From: Coenobita brevimanus
Lineage: Eukaryota > Arthropoda > Malacostraca > Decapoda > Coenobitidae
NCBI GenBank assembly: GCA_032717465.1
Contig: CM064713.1
Location: 9,788,004 to 9,852,003, forward strand
Direction: 5' to 3'
Length of the DNA stretch: 64,000 nt
How positions within the stretch are numbered: position 1 is the first letter of the stretch; each line of letters opens with the position of its first letter. Position numbers and translations under genes: made by a program. Below, piece by piece: positions 48,007 to 58,388 of this stretch. The notes beneath the pieces were generated by a model, which was not told the origin of the DNA, searched no databases, and saw nothing but the letters and a program-made list of their open reading frames with translations.

Positions 48007-51000
48007 ACCGCCGCATTCACTATACTACAGTGGAATTGTAGAGGTATTGGGAATAAATTACACAAAATAGCAATCTTGCTTTCTATACACAGGCCAAACG
48101 TTGTTTGTTTACAGGAGACGCGCCTGGAGGATCACCCTGATCCTCCACATTTCAAACACTACCACTCGTATAGAAGATATGAAGGTCACGGAGTAGCCAT
48201 ATACACACAGAAATCACACCCACAAACGGAAGTGATTCTAAATTCTACTCTGGAAGCGGTCGCGTGCATAGTAAAATTTAATAACACGTATCTGTCTATT
48301 TGCTCTCTGTACTGTCCTCCACATGGCCCCATTGATAGTGATGCTATAAATTCACTAGTTAAACATCTCCCTGGGAATAAGTTAGTGTTGGGCGATTTTA
48401 ACACCCATCACTATCAATGGGGCAGCTTGAGGATTGATGGTCGTGGGGAGCAAGTAGCCGACCTAATACTACAGTCCAACCTCTGTCTTCTGAACGATGG
48501 TAGAGCGACTCGTGTAGATGATCGTACTGGTAACTTTTCGGCCATTGACTTATCTTTGGCCTCCCCTGGTATACATCAAGATCTCTCATGGGACCCTTAC
48601 GACGACTCCTTGGGAAGTGATCATTTACCCATCTGTCTTTCTTATACACGCGACATCATTTCGGACCCTCCACCTCCAAAATTTAACTATAAGAAAGCAG
48701 ATTGGGGATCCTTCTCAAGGATCGCCAATTTAGATATATCTGGGGAGACCATAGATGTTAAGGTCGAAAATATAACCCAATCCATATTACACGCAGCTGA
48801 GGCTGCTATTCCCAAGACTTCTACAGTTCATGCGAAGCATAGAGCACATTGGTGGACGCCGGATTGCCGACAAGCATTAAGAAAACTCAATAGGAGATAC
48901 AGGATTTTTGATAGTCAGCCCACTGAGAAAAATTTTATTGCATACAAACAGGCACGGGCTGAGGCAAGGAGAATAATAAGAAGGGCCAAACGTGACTCCT
49001 GGCGGTCCTTTGTGTCCACGGTGACTCGTACAACACCATTACGTAAAGTCTGGTCCACCATAAGATTATTAAATAATAAAGGCCGATTTTTCGCTGTCAC
49101 CACCCTGCAAGTAAATAATAACATCTATGACGAGCCCGTGGACGATGCTAACATCCTCGCCAGGAGTTTTTCTCATGTAATAAGCTCAGCCAATTATGAC
49201 CCGCGTTTCCAACATCATAAACGCACGGCTGAGCTACAGATATTAGACTTTGCCACAGAAGACGTAAACTCCCCGTACAACCAAGAGTTTACGCTAGATG
49301 AACTGCTCCTTGCCCTTAAATCCTGTAAAGACACCAGCCCTGGACCAGACACCATCACGTACGGTATGATCCAGCATCTTAATCAGGACAACCTGATTAA
49401 GATGTTAGCATTGTACAATGAGATTTGGGCGTCTCGAACGTTCCCAAACTCATGGCACTTTGCGCACGTCATACCGATACCCAAAGAGGCTGGTCGTCTT
49501 ATGAATCCCACTTCATTTCGTCCTATTGTGTTGACTTCTTGTCTATGTAAGGTCATGGAACGTATGGTTAACAATAGGCTTCTTTTTGTTTTAGAGTCGA
49601 AGAATTTGTTAAATGATCAACAATGTGGCTTCCGTAAATACAGAAGTTCACTAGATCATTTAATGAATTTGGAGCATTGTATTGCAGAGGCATTTGCCAA
49701 TAAAGAATTCATGATAGGGGTGTTCTTGGACATCCATAAAGCCTATGACATGACCTGGCGACACGGTATACTAATGAAGCTCTATGCTTATGGTTTAAGA
49801 GGAAATTTGCCTGTTTTTATTTCAAATTTCTTAAGGGACAAGACTTTCTCTGTCAAATTGCCCCGTAACGTAACATCGGATATATTTATCCAGGAAAACG
49901 GGGTGCCACAGGGAAGTGTGCTTAGTCCTACTTTATTTAGTATTATGATCAATGATATTCTGTCATCAGCTCCCATCCCGAGGAATCTTAAATACTCGCT
50001 CTACGCTGACGATTGTGCAATATGGCACTCTTCCCGTAATGCACAATTTTCGGCTGGGCGGATTCAAGCAGCCCTTGACTCCGTCCACCAATGGGCCTTG
50101 CAGTGGGGATTTAAGTTTTCCGTACGTAAGTGTGCCGCTATAGTTTTCACTAATCGTAACGTACCTAATTTGTGCTTAACTTTGGATAATCAGGCGGTAC
50201 CTTTTCAAAATTCTGTAAAATTTTTAGGAATACATTTTGATCGTAGAATGAATTTTAAACTTCACGTTAATACTTTGCTTGCTCGTTGTGATAAACCGTT
50301 AAATGTCCTCAAGTACCTAGCGGGTACTACCTGGGGTGCCGACAGAAAATCTTTATTAATGGTGTATAAGTCCCTTATTCGATCAAAGCTAGACTATGGT
50401 GCACAGGTGTATGGCTCGGCATCCGATGCCACGCTGAAAGGATTGGATGTGTTACAGAATAAATGTTTGCGAATGTGTCTTGGAGCCATCCGGTGTACCC
50501 GTGTGACTCGTATGGAAGTGGAGGCGAATGTGCCTCCCCTCCGTATTCGCCATGACCACCTGGCCTTGTCCTACGGCATAAGGACGTTAAGGAAAAGTAA
50601 TATCGGCAATGTGGCCTGTACCCCCCCGCATCAATACCATCACCTTCTGTGGGGGGTGCGTCGACCACTTGCCGCTCGCCTCCACTTACTGACTCAGGAG
50701 GTTGGTGTGGACCCCAGTGACTGTGACAAGTTGGTGCTTAAAAATATAGCGCCTTGGGAGCCACGAGGCTTTACAGTCGATGTCACATGGCTCCCTGCAC
50801 CAAAGGCCAAGGCGCCGGAGGCGGAGGTCCACCACTTGTTTCGTAACATCATTGTTCGTCACTTGGGGTCCCATCAATTGTACACCGACGGCTCCAAGTC
50901 GAGTGAATGTGTGGGTGCAAGTGTGTGGTCGACTGAATGTGCCCTCAGGTATCGGTTGCCGACTCATACATCTGTGTTTACTTCAGAACTTTTTGCTATT

Positions 51001-51693
51001 GACAAAGCCATAGACTATGCTCTCAATTCTAGGCATGACTCATTTGTCATATTTTCAGATTCAAAATCAGCCCTTCAGGCAATTGCATCTTGCACTACGG
51101 ACTCTCATGAGATCCAGGGCCGCATCGTTAATAAGTTGCATTCATGCAACAAGTCATTCACGCTGATCTGGGTGCCTGGTCATTGTCGTATCTACGGCAA
51201 TGAGCAGGCTGACTTACTTGCAAAGTCGGCTGTAGAGCTCGAGGAGACTTGGGACGTTCCTCGTGATCTACGGTCGAGTCTCTCTCTCGGAAAGAAATCA
51301 ATAAATCTTCTGTGGCAAGGTCAGTGGACCAGACTAAATATTCCAACTTGTAAGCCGTACCTGGGCGACTGGGACACTGCCAACCGTCCCAGTCGCCTAG
51401 AAGAAAAAGTGTTGGCACGATTACGGCTTAATGCCACCATTTTAACCCACATAAAACCATATATGGAAAGACGCTTCCCACCGCACTGTGACATCTGTAA
51501 TGCGGTGTTATCTATCAGTCATATCATCCTGCGCTGTCGGCGATTTATTCGTGAACGTGCTTCACTTATAAATTACTGCGGCGCAGTAGACGTCCCCTTC
51601 ACCCTTTCCACCATCCTGGGTGATGGGGACATTGTTATGACTGATAAATTGATGGCTTTCTTGAGAGAGACCGGACTGATCAGAGTGATGTGA
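48007..51693 (+). CDS. ORF2 endonuclease-reverse transcriptase-RNase H of copy A (intact, no ATG start)
   Basis: Open for 1228 codons. It begins directly after the ORF1 TAA in the same frame: TAAFTILQWNCRGIGNK. Endonuclease: WNCRG, QETRL near residue 36, GDFNTHHYQWG near 129 (copies B and C have Ala in place of Thr), SAIDLSLASP, GSDHLPI near 204. RT: SFRPIVLTSCLCKVME near 503, CGFRKYRSSLDHL, GVFLDIHKAYDMTWR near 574, GVPQGSVLSPTLF near 633, LYADDCAIW near 665. RNase H: YTDGSK near 958, TSELFAIDKA, FSDSKSALQ near 1017, YGNEQADLLAK near 1062. C-terminal CX2CX7HX4C (CDICNAVLSISHIILRC). All catalytic acidic residues are present. The first ATG codon in the frame is at 49366, after the endonuclease and just before the RT. 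Readthrough of the TAA or non-AUG initiation would be needed to make the endonuclease. Confidence 0.9.
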   Translation, partial: TAAFTILQWNCRGIGNKLHKIAILLSIHRPNVVCLQETRLEDHPDPPHFKHYHSYRRYEGHGVAIYTQKSHPQTEVILNSTLEAVACIVKFNNTYLSICSLYCPPHGPIDSDAINSLVKHLPGNKLVLGDFNTHHYQWGSLRIDGRGEQVADLILQSNLCLLNDGRATRVDDRTGNFSAIDLSLASPGIHQDLSWDPYDDSLGSDHLPICLSYTRDIISDPPPPKFNYKKADWGSFSRIANLDISGETIDVKVENITQSILHAAEAAIPKTSTVHAKHRAHWWTPDCRQALRKLNRRYRIFDSQPTEKNFIAYKQARAEARRIIRRAKRDSWRSFVSTVTRTTPLRKVWSTIRLLNNKGRFFAVTTLQVNNNIYDEPVDDANILARSFSHVISSANYDPRFQHHKRTAELQILDFATEDVNSPYNQEFTLDELLLALKSCKDTSPGPDTITYGMIQHLNQDNLIKMLALYNEIWASRTFPNSWHFAHVIPIPKEAGRLMNPTSFRPIVLTSCLCKVMERMVNNRLLFVLESKNLLNDQQCGFRKYRSSLDHLMNLEHCIAEAFANKEFMIGVFLDIHKAYDMTWRHGILMKLYAYGLRGNLPVFISNFLRDKTFSVKLPRNVTSDIFIQENGVPQGSVLSPTLFSIMINDILSSAPIPRNLKYSLYADDCAIWHSSRNAQFSAGRIQAALDSVHQWALQWGFKFSVRKCAAIVFTNRNVPNLCLTLDNQAVPFQNSVKFLGIHFDRRMNFKLHVNTLLARCDKPLNVLKYLAGTTWGADRKSLLMVYKSLIRSKLDYGAQVYGSASDATLKGLDVLQNKCLRMCLGAIRCTRVTRMEVEANVPPLRIRHDHLALSYGIRTLRKSNIGNVACTPPHQYHHLLWGVRRPLAARLHLLTQEVGVDPSDCDKLVLKNIAPWEPRGFTVDVTWLPAPKAKAPEAEVHHLFRNIIVRHLGSHQLYTDGSKSSECVGASVWSTECALRYRLPTHTSVFTSELFAIDKAIDYALNSRHDSFVIFSDSKSALQAIASCTTDSHEIQGRIVNKLHSCNKSFTLIWVPGHCRIYGNEQADLLAKSAVELEETWDVPRDLRSSLSLGKKSINLLWQGQWTRLNIPTCKPYLGDWDTANRPSRLEEKVLARLRLNATILTHIKPYMERRFPPHCDICNAVLSISHIILRCRRFIRERASLINYCGAVDVPFTLSTILGDGDIVMTDKLMAFLRETGLIRVM

Positions 51694-51748
51694 CTTTTAC
51701 TGCGTGGTTATGGTTTTTATGAACAGTAAATATGTATATATTGTAATA

Positions 51749-51930
51749 TTAATTAGGGTTGACAGTTGACATATTTTAAATAGTTCCTCCTCCCACCGAT
51801 CTATTTCTAATATAGATGTCCCCTACATTAAGCCAAGTTCCTCGCCTGACAGTCACCAGCTGATGAGTGCAAGTGTGCAATATAGGAAGGTATTGGGCAC
51901 TTGCAGTCGATGGTGGTCTGCTGGGCGAGG
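51749..51930 (+). other. Structured 3' UTR module 1, copy A
   Basis: From TTAATTAGGGTTGACAG to GGGCGAGG. Pairing blocks: CCTCGCC/GGGCGAGG, CACCA/TGGTG, TGCAAGTG/CACTTGCA, CAATA/TATTG with loop TAGGAAGG. The internal loop is TGATGAG opposite GTCGA. It is paralogous to module 2, with a period of about 240 bases. Confidence 0.7.
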
Positions 51931-51988
51931 TTCTTCACTTTTTGTACAAATTATGTAAATACATTATATTATCTTGCTTAAGTTATTC

Positions 51989-52169
51989 TAATTAGGGACG
52001 ACAGCTGACGTATATGGAAATGTTCCTGACTCGTCTGGTTCCCTTTCATATATTGATGTCCCCTATATTAGGTTGTGCCTCGACTGACAGTCACCAGGTG
52101 ATGAGTGCAGGTATGTAATGTAGAAAGGCATTACATATCTGCAGTCGATGGTGTTCTGTTAGTCGAGGT
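51989..52169 (+). other. Structured 3' UTR module 2, copy A
   Basis: From TAATTAGGGACGACAG to AGTCGAGG. Pairing blocks: CCTCGACT/AGTCGAGG, CACCA/TGGTG, TGCAG/CTGCA, TATGTAATG/CATTACATA with loop TAGAAAGG. It keeps the fold of module 1 with a different primary sequence in the inner stems. Confidence 0.7.
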
Positions 52170-52359
52170 ATTTTACCATTAGTGTAGGTCTAGCTATTTG
52201 TCTCTGTAGGATTTAGTATAGGTTAGCGATTTGTCTGTTAGGTGACTAGTTTTAGGGTCTTTAGATTAGTTTCTCTTTATAATATAAGGTATAAAAAATA
52301 TAAAACCAAGAAAAAATTAAAAAAATAAAAATACAAAAAAAAATAAATCAGATTAAAAT

Positions 52360-52362
<3 letters not shown>

Positions 52363-52427
<65 letters not shown>

Positions 52428-52473
52428 CTTTGCATGAAAGTGTGTCTGTATGTATGCATGGAAGTGTGTATGT

Positions 52474-52523
<50 letters not shown>

Positions 52524-52559
52524 ATATATATGTTTGTATATATATGTATATATGTTGAA

Positions 52560-52600
<41 letters not shown>
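52363..52600. repeat. TA and TG microsatellite in the 3' UTR of copy A
   Basis: TA run (52363-52423), then a TG run (about 52477-52513), then TATG and a second TA run up to the terminal hairpin. Confidence 0.95.
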
Positions 52601-52604
<4 letters not shown>

Positions 52605-52605
52605 T

Positions 52606-52666
52606 GGCCTTAATAACCAGGGGCTTCGGCCCCAATGGTTGATAGGCCGGAAAAAAAAAAAAAAAA
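52606..52666 (+). other. Terminal UNCG hairpin and poly(A), copy A
   Basis: Hairpin GGCCTTAAT, AACCA, GGGGC, loop TTCG, GCCCC, AA, TGGTT, GATAGGCC (52606-52648), followed by GG and 16 A. The next base starts copy B. Confidence 0.75.
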
Positions 52667-53060
52667 CATCCTGAGGTTGGACTTTGATGGATGGTTGCGA
52701 AGAGTGAAGACGTGTTTCTGAGCTCTCGTCTAGCTGCAGGGTTGCCTCACCGGCTTTAGCTTTGTTTTGTCCGCCACTAGGCCGTTTTTCAATAAAGTTA
52801 GGTTAGCTAGTACTAATTTTCCTCCCAGGCCTTAGTAGATATAGTAGGTGTCTATATCTAATTTCTGAGATTACCTTTGCTTACTCACCTCTGGAGTGTA
52901 CCCCCCACTGATCGCTCTGGGGTGTGAGTCACACACAGGCGCGTCCTCCCGAGAGTGGTTTGAGAGGGTAATCTCAGCCTAGGTGTGTGGTCCCCAGGTA
53001 CTTTGTCCCTTGGTCGTTTTCTCTCTTCTTCCCACTTCCCCTTCACGGGGAAGTGGTACT

Positions 53061-54402
53061 ATGGCGGACGCCCCTACTGCCTCCTCCCCCTTCAGGGGGG
53101 AGGTAGTCCTGACCGACCCCGACTGAACCACGGACTGACAGGCCCCAGACAGAACGGCCCCAGACTCGTTCCCCGCTTGACATCCCTGTAAATAATGCGA
53201 CCTTCGTAACGCTTCATGCTCTAGGTTCCACTCCCCTGAGCAGACTCAATCCCTTCATGATCAAGAAGGTGATTGATGGCTGTGCTGGGAGAGGTGGAAC
53301 AAGTAAAAAACTTGGAAATGGAGACCTCCTGGTTAAGACATTCAATTCTGCTCAGGTTAAGGACTTGTTGAAGCTGCATAAGTTCTACTGCTATGATGTC
53401 GAGGCCAGGATCCCAACATCCATGAATTCCTCCTGCAAGGGTGTTATTACTTGCAGGGATCTCATGGTGATGAGTGAGGAAAAGATCATAGAGGAACTTG
53501 CTCAGCAAGATGTCATTGATGCCAGGTTTATAACTAGATTATCGGAAGGTGTAAGGACGAAGACAGCCACAGTTATCCTCACTTTTGGCAAAGTTTCACT
53601 ACCTACAATTGTCAAAGTAGGATATGAAATTGTTCATGTAAGACCATACATCCCCAATCCCTTTCGTTGTTCAAAATGCCAGTTATATGGGCATGGTGAA
53701 AAGACTTGTCGGGCTTCCCAGCCAGTGTGTGGCAAGTGTGCGGCTGTAGGTCATGATGCTGAACACTGCACATCTGAGACTGAGTGTTGCTTTCACTGCA
53801 AGGATGCTCACTCCACTTCCTCTAGGGATTGTCCCAAGTGGAAGGAGGAGAAAGAGGTCTGCACAGTGAAGGCAACTGAGGGCATTTCCTTTTACGAAGC
53901 AAGGAAGAAGGTGAAGGAGTTGCATGCAACTCCCAAGCCTAATAGGTCCTATGCTTCGGCGGTAATGTCCCATCCTGTGATGTGCACTGTAGAGACACAG
54001 ACTGATCCTTACATTCGCTCCTCGTGCCCCACGCCCTACCTCTCCATCTCGACCTCCTGTCCGTTCCAACTCTCTCACTGACATCCCTGTTGCTACAACA
54101 TACTCTCAGGCTGCTGCTGCCTCCTTCCAGTCAGTACGGCCTAAAACAGAAGCCTGACAAGTTTGACAAAATTAACTTGACCACCCTCACCAAACAGTCA
54201 CGTCCTCATGTCCTTCCCGCTCCTGGTCCAGTGAGGGAGAGAAAGAATAGCTCTTCCTCGGTGGAGTCTGGGAGCCTTGTAATTGATGATAATATGGGGG
54301 TCTCCATGAACAAGCACCGGGAAAGGTCCCCCGGTAGTCGCTCACCTCCTGACGGGCGACAAAAAAAAGACCAAGCACACTGGCCCCCAACGAAAGTCTT
54401 AA
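53061..54402 (+). pseudogene. ORF1 of copy B, several frameshifts
   Basis: Starts MADAPTAS at 53061 but shifts frame early. The main frame (about 53257-54081) carries the RRM-like region and knuckles CSKCQLYGHGEKTC, CGKCAAVGHDAEHC and CFHCKDAHSTSSRDC. A compensated pair of indels near 53285-53310 changes the motif GEVEQVKK into GRGGTSKK. Further indels near 54005-54090 and 54145 move the Ser-rich tail to other frames. The conserved C-terminal block (RPHVLPAPGP, SSSSVESGSLVID) and the terminal TAA (54400-54402) are still recognisable. Confidence 0.8.
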
Positions 54403-54452
54403 ATCGTTACATTCACTGTGTTACAGTGGAATTGTAGAGGTATTGGGAATAA

Positions 54453-57400
54453 GTTCTACAAGATATAGCAATCTTGCTGTCAATACACAGGCCAGACGTT
54501 GTTTGTTTACAGGAGACGCGCCTGGAGGATCATCCTGATCCTCCACAGTTCAAACACTACCACTCGTATAGAAGATATGAAGGTCACGGAGTTGCCATTT
54601 ACACACACAAATCACACCCACAAACGGAAGTGATTCTAAATTCTACTCTGGAAGCTGTCGCGTGCAGAGTAAAATTTAATAACACGTATCTGTCTATTTG
54701 CTCTCTGTACTGTCCTCCACATGGCCCCATTGATAGTGATGCTTTAAATTCACTAGTTGAACATCTCCCTGGGAATAAGTTAGTGTTGGGCGATTTTAAC
54801 GCCCATCACTATCAATGGGGTAGCTTGAGGATTGATGGTCGTGGGGAGCAAGTAGCCGACCTAATACTACAGTCCAACCTCTGTCTTCTGAACGATGGTA
54901 GAGCGACTCGTGTAGATGATCGTACTGGTAACTTTTCGGCCATTGACTTATCTTTGGCCTCCCCTGGTATACATCAAGATCTCTCATGGGACCCTTACGA
55001 CGACTCCTTGGGAAGTGATCATTTACCCATCTGTCTTTCTTATACACGCGACATCATTTCGGACCCTCCACCTCCAAAATTTAACTATAAGAAAGCAGAT
55101 TGGGGATCCTTCTCAAGGATCGCCAATTTAGATATATCTGGGGAGACCATAGATGTTAAGGTCGAAAATATAACCCAATCCATATTACACGCAGCTGAGG
55201 CTGCTATTCCCAAGACTTCTACAGTTCATGCGAAGCATAGAGCACATTGGTGGACGCCGGATTGCCGACAAGCATTAAGAAAACGCAATAGGAGATACAG
55301 GATTTTTGATAGTCAGCCCACTGAGAAAAATTTTATTGCATACAAACAGGCACGGGCTGAGGCAAGGAGAATAATAAGAAGGGCCAAACGTGACTCCTGG
55401 CGGTCCTTTGTGTCCACGGTGACTCGTACAACACCATTACGTAAAGTCTGGTCCACTATAAGATTATTAAATAATAAAGGCCCATACTTCCCTGTCACCA
55501 CCTTGCAGGTGAATAACACCACCTATGACGAGCCCGTGGACGTTGCTAACATCCTCGCCAGGAGTTTTTCTCATGTAAGTAGCTCAGCCAATTATGACCC
55601 GCGTTTTCAACATCATAAACGCACGGCTGAGCTACAGATATTAGACTTTGCCACAGAAGACGTAGACTCCCCATACAACCAAGAGTTTACGCTAGATGAA
55701 CTGCTCCTTGCCCTTAAATCCTGTAAAGACACCAGCCCTGGACCAGACACCATCACGTACGGTATGATCCAGCATCTTAATCAGGACAACCTGATTAAGA
55801 TGTTAGCATTGTACAATGAGATTTGGGCGTCTCGAACGTTCCCAAACTCATGGCACTTTGCGCACGTCATACCGATACCCAAAGAGGCTGGTCGTCTTAT
55901 GAATCCCACTTCATTTCGTCCTATTGTGTTGACTTCTTGTCTATGTAAGGTCATGGAACGTATGGTTAACAATAGGCTTCTTTTTGTTTTAGAGTCGAAG
56001 AATTTGTTAAATGATCAACAATGTGGCTTCCGTAAATACAGAAGTTCACTAGATCATTTAATGAATTTGGAGCATTGTATTGCAGAGGCATTTGCCAATA
56101 AAGAATTCATGATAGGGGTGTTCTTGGACATCCATAAAGCCTATGACATGACATGGCGACACGGTATACTAATGAAGCTCTATGCTTATGGTTTAAGAGG
56201 AAATTTGCCTGTTTTTATTTCAAATTTCTTAAGGGACAGAACTTTCTCTGTCAAATTGCCCCGTAACGTAACATCGGATATATTTATCCAGGAAAACGGG
56301 GTGCCACAGGGAAGTGTGCTTAGTCCTACTTTATTTAGTATTATGATCAATGATATTCTGTCATCAGCTCCCATCCCGAGGAATCTTAAATACTCACTCT
56401 ACGCTGACGATTGTGCAATATGGCACTCTTCCCGTAATGCACAATTTTCGGCTGGGCGGATTCAAGCAGCCCTTGACTCCGTCCACCAATGGGCCTTGCA
56501 GTGGGGATTTAAGTTTTCCGTCCGTAAGTGTGCCGCTATAGTTTTCACTAATCGTAACGTACCTAATTTGTGCTTAACTTTGGATAATCAGGCAGTACCT
56601 TTTCAAAATTCTGTAAAATTTTTAGGAATACATTTTGATCGTAGAATGAATTTTAAACTTCACGTTAATACTTTGCTTGCTCGTTGTGATAAACCGTTAA
56701 ATGTCCTCAAGTACCTAGCGGGTACTACCTGGGGTGCCGACAGAAAATCTTTATTAATGGTGTATAAGTCCCTTATTCGATCGAAGCTAGACTATGGCGC
56801 ACAGGTGTATGGCTCGGCATCCGATGCCACGCTGAAAGGATTGGATGTGTTACAGAATAAATGTTTGCGAATGTGTCTTGGAGCTGTCCGGTGTACCCGT
56901 GTAGCTCGTATGGAAGTGGAGGCGAATGTGCCTCCCCTCCGTATTCGCCGTGACCACCTGGCCTTGTCCTATAGTGTAAGGACATTAAGGAAAAGTAATA
57001 TCGGCAATGTGGCCTGTACCCCCCTGCGTCAATACCACCACCTTCTGCGGGGGGTGCGTCGGCCACTTGCCGCTCGCCTCCACTTACTGACTCAGGAGCT
57101 TGGTGTGGACCCCAGTGACTGTGACAAGTTGGTGCTTAAAAATATAGCGCCTTGGGAGCCACCCGGCTTTACAGTCGATGTTACATGGCTCCCAGCACCA
57201 AAGGCCAAGGCGCCGGAGGCGGAGGTCCACCACTTGTTTCGTAACATCATTGTTCGTCACTTGGGGTCCCATCAATTGTACACCGACGGCTCCAAGTCGA
57301 GTGAATGTGTGGGTGCAAGTGTGTGGTCGACTGAATGTGCCCTCAGGTATCGGTTGCCGACTCATACATCTGTGTTTACTTCAGAACTTTTTGCTATTGA

Positions 57401-58091
57401 CAAAGCCATAGACTATGCTCTCAATTCTAGGCATGACTCATTTGTCATATTTTCAGATTCAAAATCAGCCCTTCAGGCAATTGCATCTTGCACTACGGAC
57501 TCTCACGAGATCCAGGGCCGCATCGTTAATAAGTTGCATTCATGCAACAAGTCATTCATGCTGATCTGGGTGCCTGGTCATTGTCGTATCTACGGCAATG
57601 AGCAGGCTGACTTACTTGCAAAGTCGGCTGTAGAGCTCGAGGAGACTTGGGACGTTCCTCGTGATCTACGGTCGAGTCTCTCTCTCGGAAAGAAATCAAT
57701 AAATCTTCTGTGGCAAGGTCAGTGGACCAGACTAAATATTCCAACTTGTAAGCCGTACCTGGGCGACTGGGACACTGCCAACCGTCCCAGTCGCCTAGAA
57801 GAAAAAGTGTTGGCACGATTACGGCTTAATGCCACCATTTTAACCCACATAAAACCATATATGGAAAGACGCTTCCCACCGCACTGTGACATCTGTGATG
57901 CGGTGTTATCTATCAGTCATATCATCCTGCGCTGTCGGCGATTTATTCGTGAACGTGCTTCACTTATAAATTACTGCGGCGCAGTAGACGTCCCCTTCAC
58001 CCTTTCCACCATCCTGGGTGATGGGGACATTGTTATGACTGATAAATTGATGGCTTTCTTGAGAGAGACCGGACTGATCAGAGTGATGTGA
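54453..58091 (+). CDS. ORF2 endonuclease-RT-RNase H of copy B (N-terminal frameshift)
   Basis: The frame is open from 54453 to TGA at 58089-58091. A 2-base insertion (CT, near 54456) relative to copies A and C puts the first motif WNCRG and the ORF1 TAA in another frame, so the very start of the endonuclease is lost. The rest is complete, with the same motifs as copy A (QETRL, GDFNAHHYQWG, GSDHLPI, FLDIHKAYD, GVPQGSVLSPTLF, YADD, YTDGSK, FSDSKSA, YGNEQAD, CDICDAV...HIILRC). By eye about 29 residues out of 1205 differ from copy A, clustered near 55480-55545 and 56880-57170. Confidence 0.85.
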   Translation, partial: VLQDIAILLSIHRPDVVCLQETRLEDHPDPPQFKHYHSYRRYEGHGVAIYTHKSHPQTEVILNSTLEAVACRVKFNNTYLSICSLYCPPHGPIDSDALNSLVEHLPGNKLVLGDFNAHHYQWGSLRIDGRGEQVADLILQSNLCLLNDGRATRVDDRTGNFSAIDLSLASPGIHQDLSWDPYDDSLGSDHLPICLSYTRDIISDPPPPKFNYKKADWGSFSRIANLDISGETIDVKVENITQSILHAAEAAIPKTSTVHAKHRAHWWTPDCRQALRKRNRRYRIFDSQPTEKNFIAYKQARAEARRIIRRAKRDSWRSFVSTVTRTTPLRKVWSTIRLLNNKGPYFPVTTLQVNNTTYDEPVDVANILARSFSHVSSSANYDPRFQHHKRTAELQILDFATEDVDSPYNQEFTLDELLLALKSCKDTSPGPDTITYGMIQHLNQDNLIKMLALYNEIWASRTFPNSWHFAHVIPIPKEAGRLMNPTSFRPIVLTSCLCKVMERMVNNRLLFVLESKNLLNDQQCGFRKYRSSLDHLMNLEHCIAEAFANKEFMIGVFLDIHKAYDMTWRHGILMKLYAYGLRGNLPVFISNFLRDRTFSVKLPRNVTSDIFIQENGVPQGSVLSPTLFSIMINDILSSAPIPRNLKYSLYADDCAIWHSSRNAQFSAGRIQAALDSVHQWALQWGFKFSVRKCAAIVFTNRNVPNLCLTLDNQAVPFQNSVKFLGIHFDRRMNFKLHVNTLLARCDKPLNVLKYLAGTTWGADRKSLLMVYKSLIRSKLDYGAQVYGSASDATLKGLDVLQNKCLRMCLGAVRCTRVARMEVEANVPPLRIRRDHLALSYSVRTLRKSNIGNVACTPLRQYHHLLRGVRRPLAARLHLLTQELGVDPSDCDKLVLKNIAPWEPPGFTVDVTWLPAPKAKAPEAEVHHLFRNIIVRHLGSHQLYTDGSKSSECVGASVWSTECALRYRLPTHTSVFTSELFAIDKAIDYALNSRHDSFVIFSDSKSALQAIASCTTDSHEIQGRIVNKLHSCNKSFMLIWVPGHCRIYGNEQADLLAKSAVELEETWDVPRDLRSSLSLGKKSINLLWQGQWTRLNIPTCKPYLGDWDTANRPSRLEEKVLARLRLNATILTHIKPYMERRFPPHCDICDAVLSISHIILRCRRFIRERASLINYCGAVDVPFTLSTILGDGDIVMTDKLMAFLRETGLIRVM

Positions 58092-58148
58092 CTTTTTTAC
58101 TGTGTGGTTATGGTTTTTATGAACAGTAAATATGTATATATTGTAATA

Positions 58149-58330
58149 TTAATTAGGGTTGACAGTTGACATATTTTAAATAGTTCCTCCTCCCACCGAT
58201 CTATTTCTAATATAGATGTCCCCTACATTAAGCCAAGTTCCTCGCCTGACAGTCACCAGCTGATGAGTGCAAGTGTGCAATATAGGAAGGTATTGGGCAC
58301 TTGCAGTCGATGGTGGTCTGCTGGGCGAGG
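58149..58330 (+). other. Structured 3' UTR module 1, copy B
   Basis: The same as module 1 of copy A over the stem blocks (CCTCGCC/GGGCGAGG, TGCAAGTG/CACTTGCA). Confidence 0.7.
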
Positions 58331-58388
58331 TTCTTCACTTTTTGTACAAATTATGTAAATACATTATATTATCTTGCTTAAGTTATTC

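Larger units (their letters stand above)
46281..52666 (+). mobile_element. Non-LTR retrotransposon copy A (I/Jockey-like, APE-RT-RNase H)
   Basis: A full-length copy of about 6.4 kb: 5' UTR 46281-46666, ORF1 46667-48006, ORF2 48007-51693, and a 3' UTR with two structured modules, TA microsatellite, terminal hairpin and 16 A (52651-52666). The 5' end (CTGAGGTGGGGACTTTG) directly follows the poly(A) of copy 0, and its own poly(A) is directly followed by copy B. Domain content puts it in the I/Jockey group with RNase H. It is a different family from elements 1 and 2, with a different ORF1, ORF2 and 3' end. Confidence 0.9.

Noticed and set aside
51860..51930. Hammerhead ribozyme (CTGATGAG core in the 3' UTR modules)
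   Set aside because: The CTGATGAG in module 1 is GGTGATGAG in module 2. The GAAA element and the third stem are absent, so the catalytic core cannot form.
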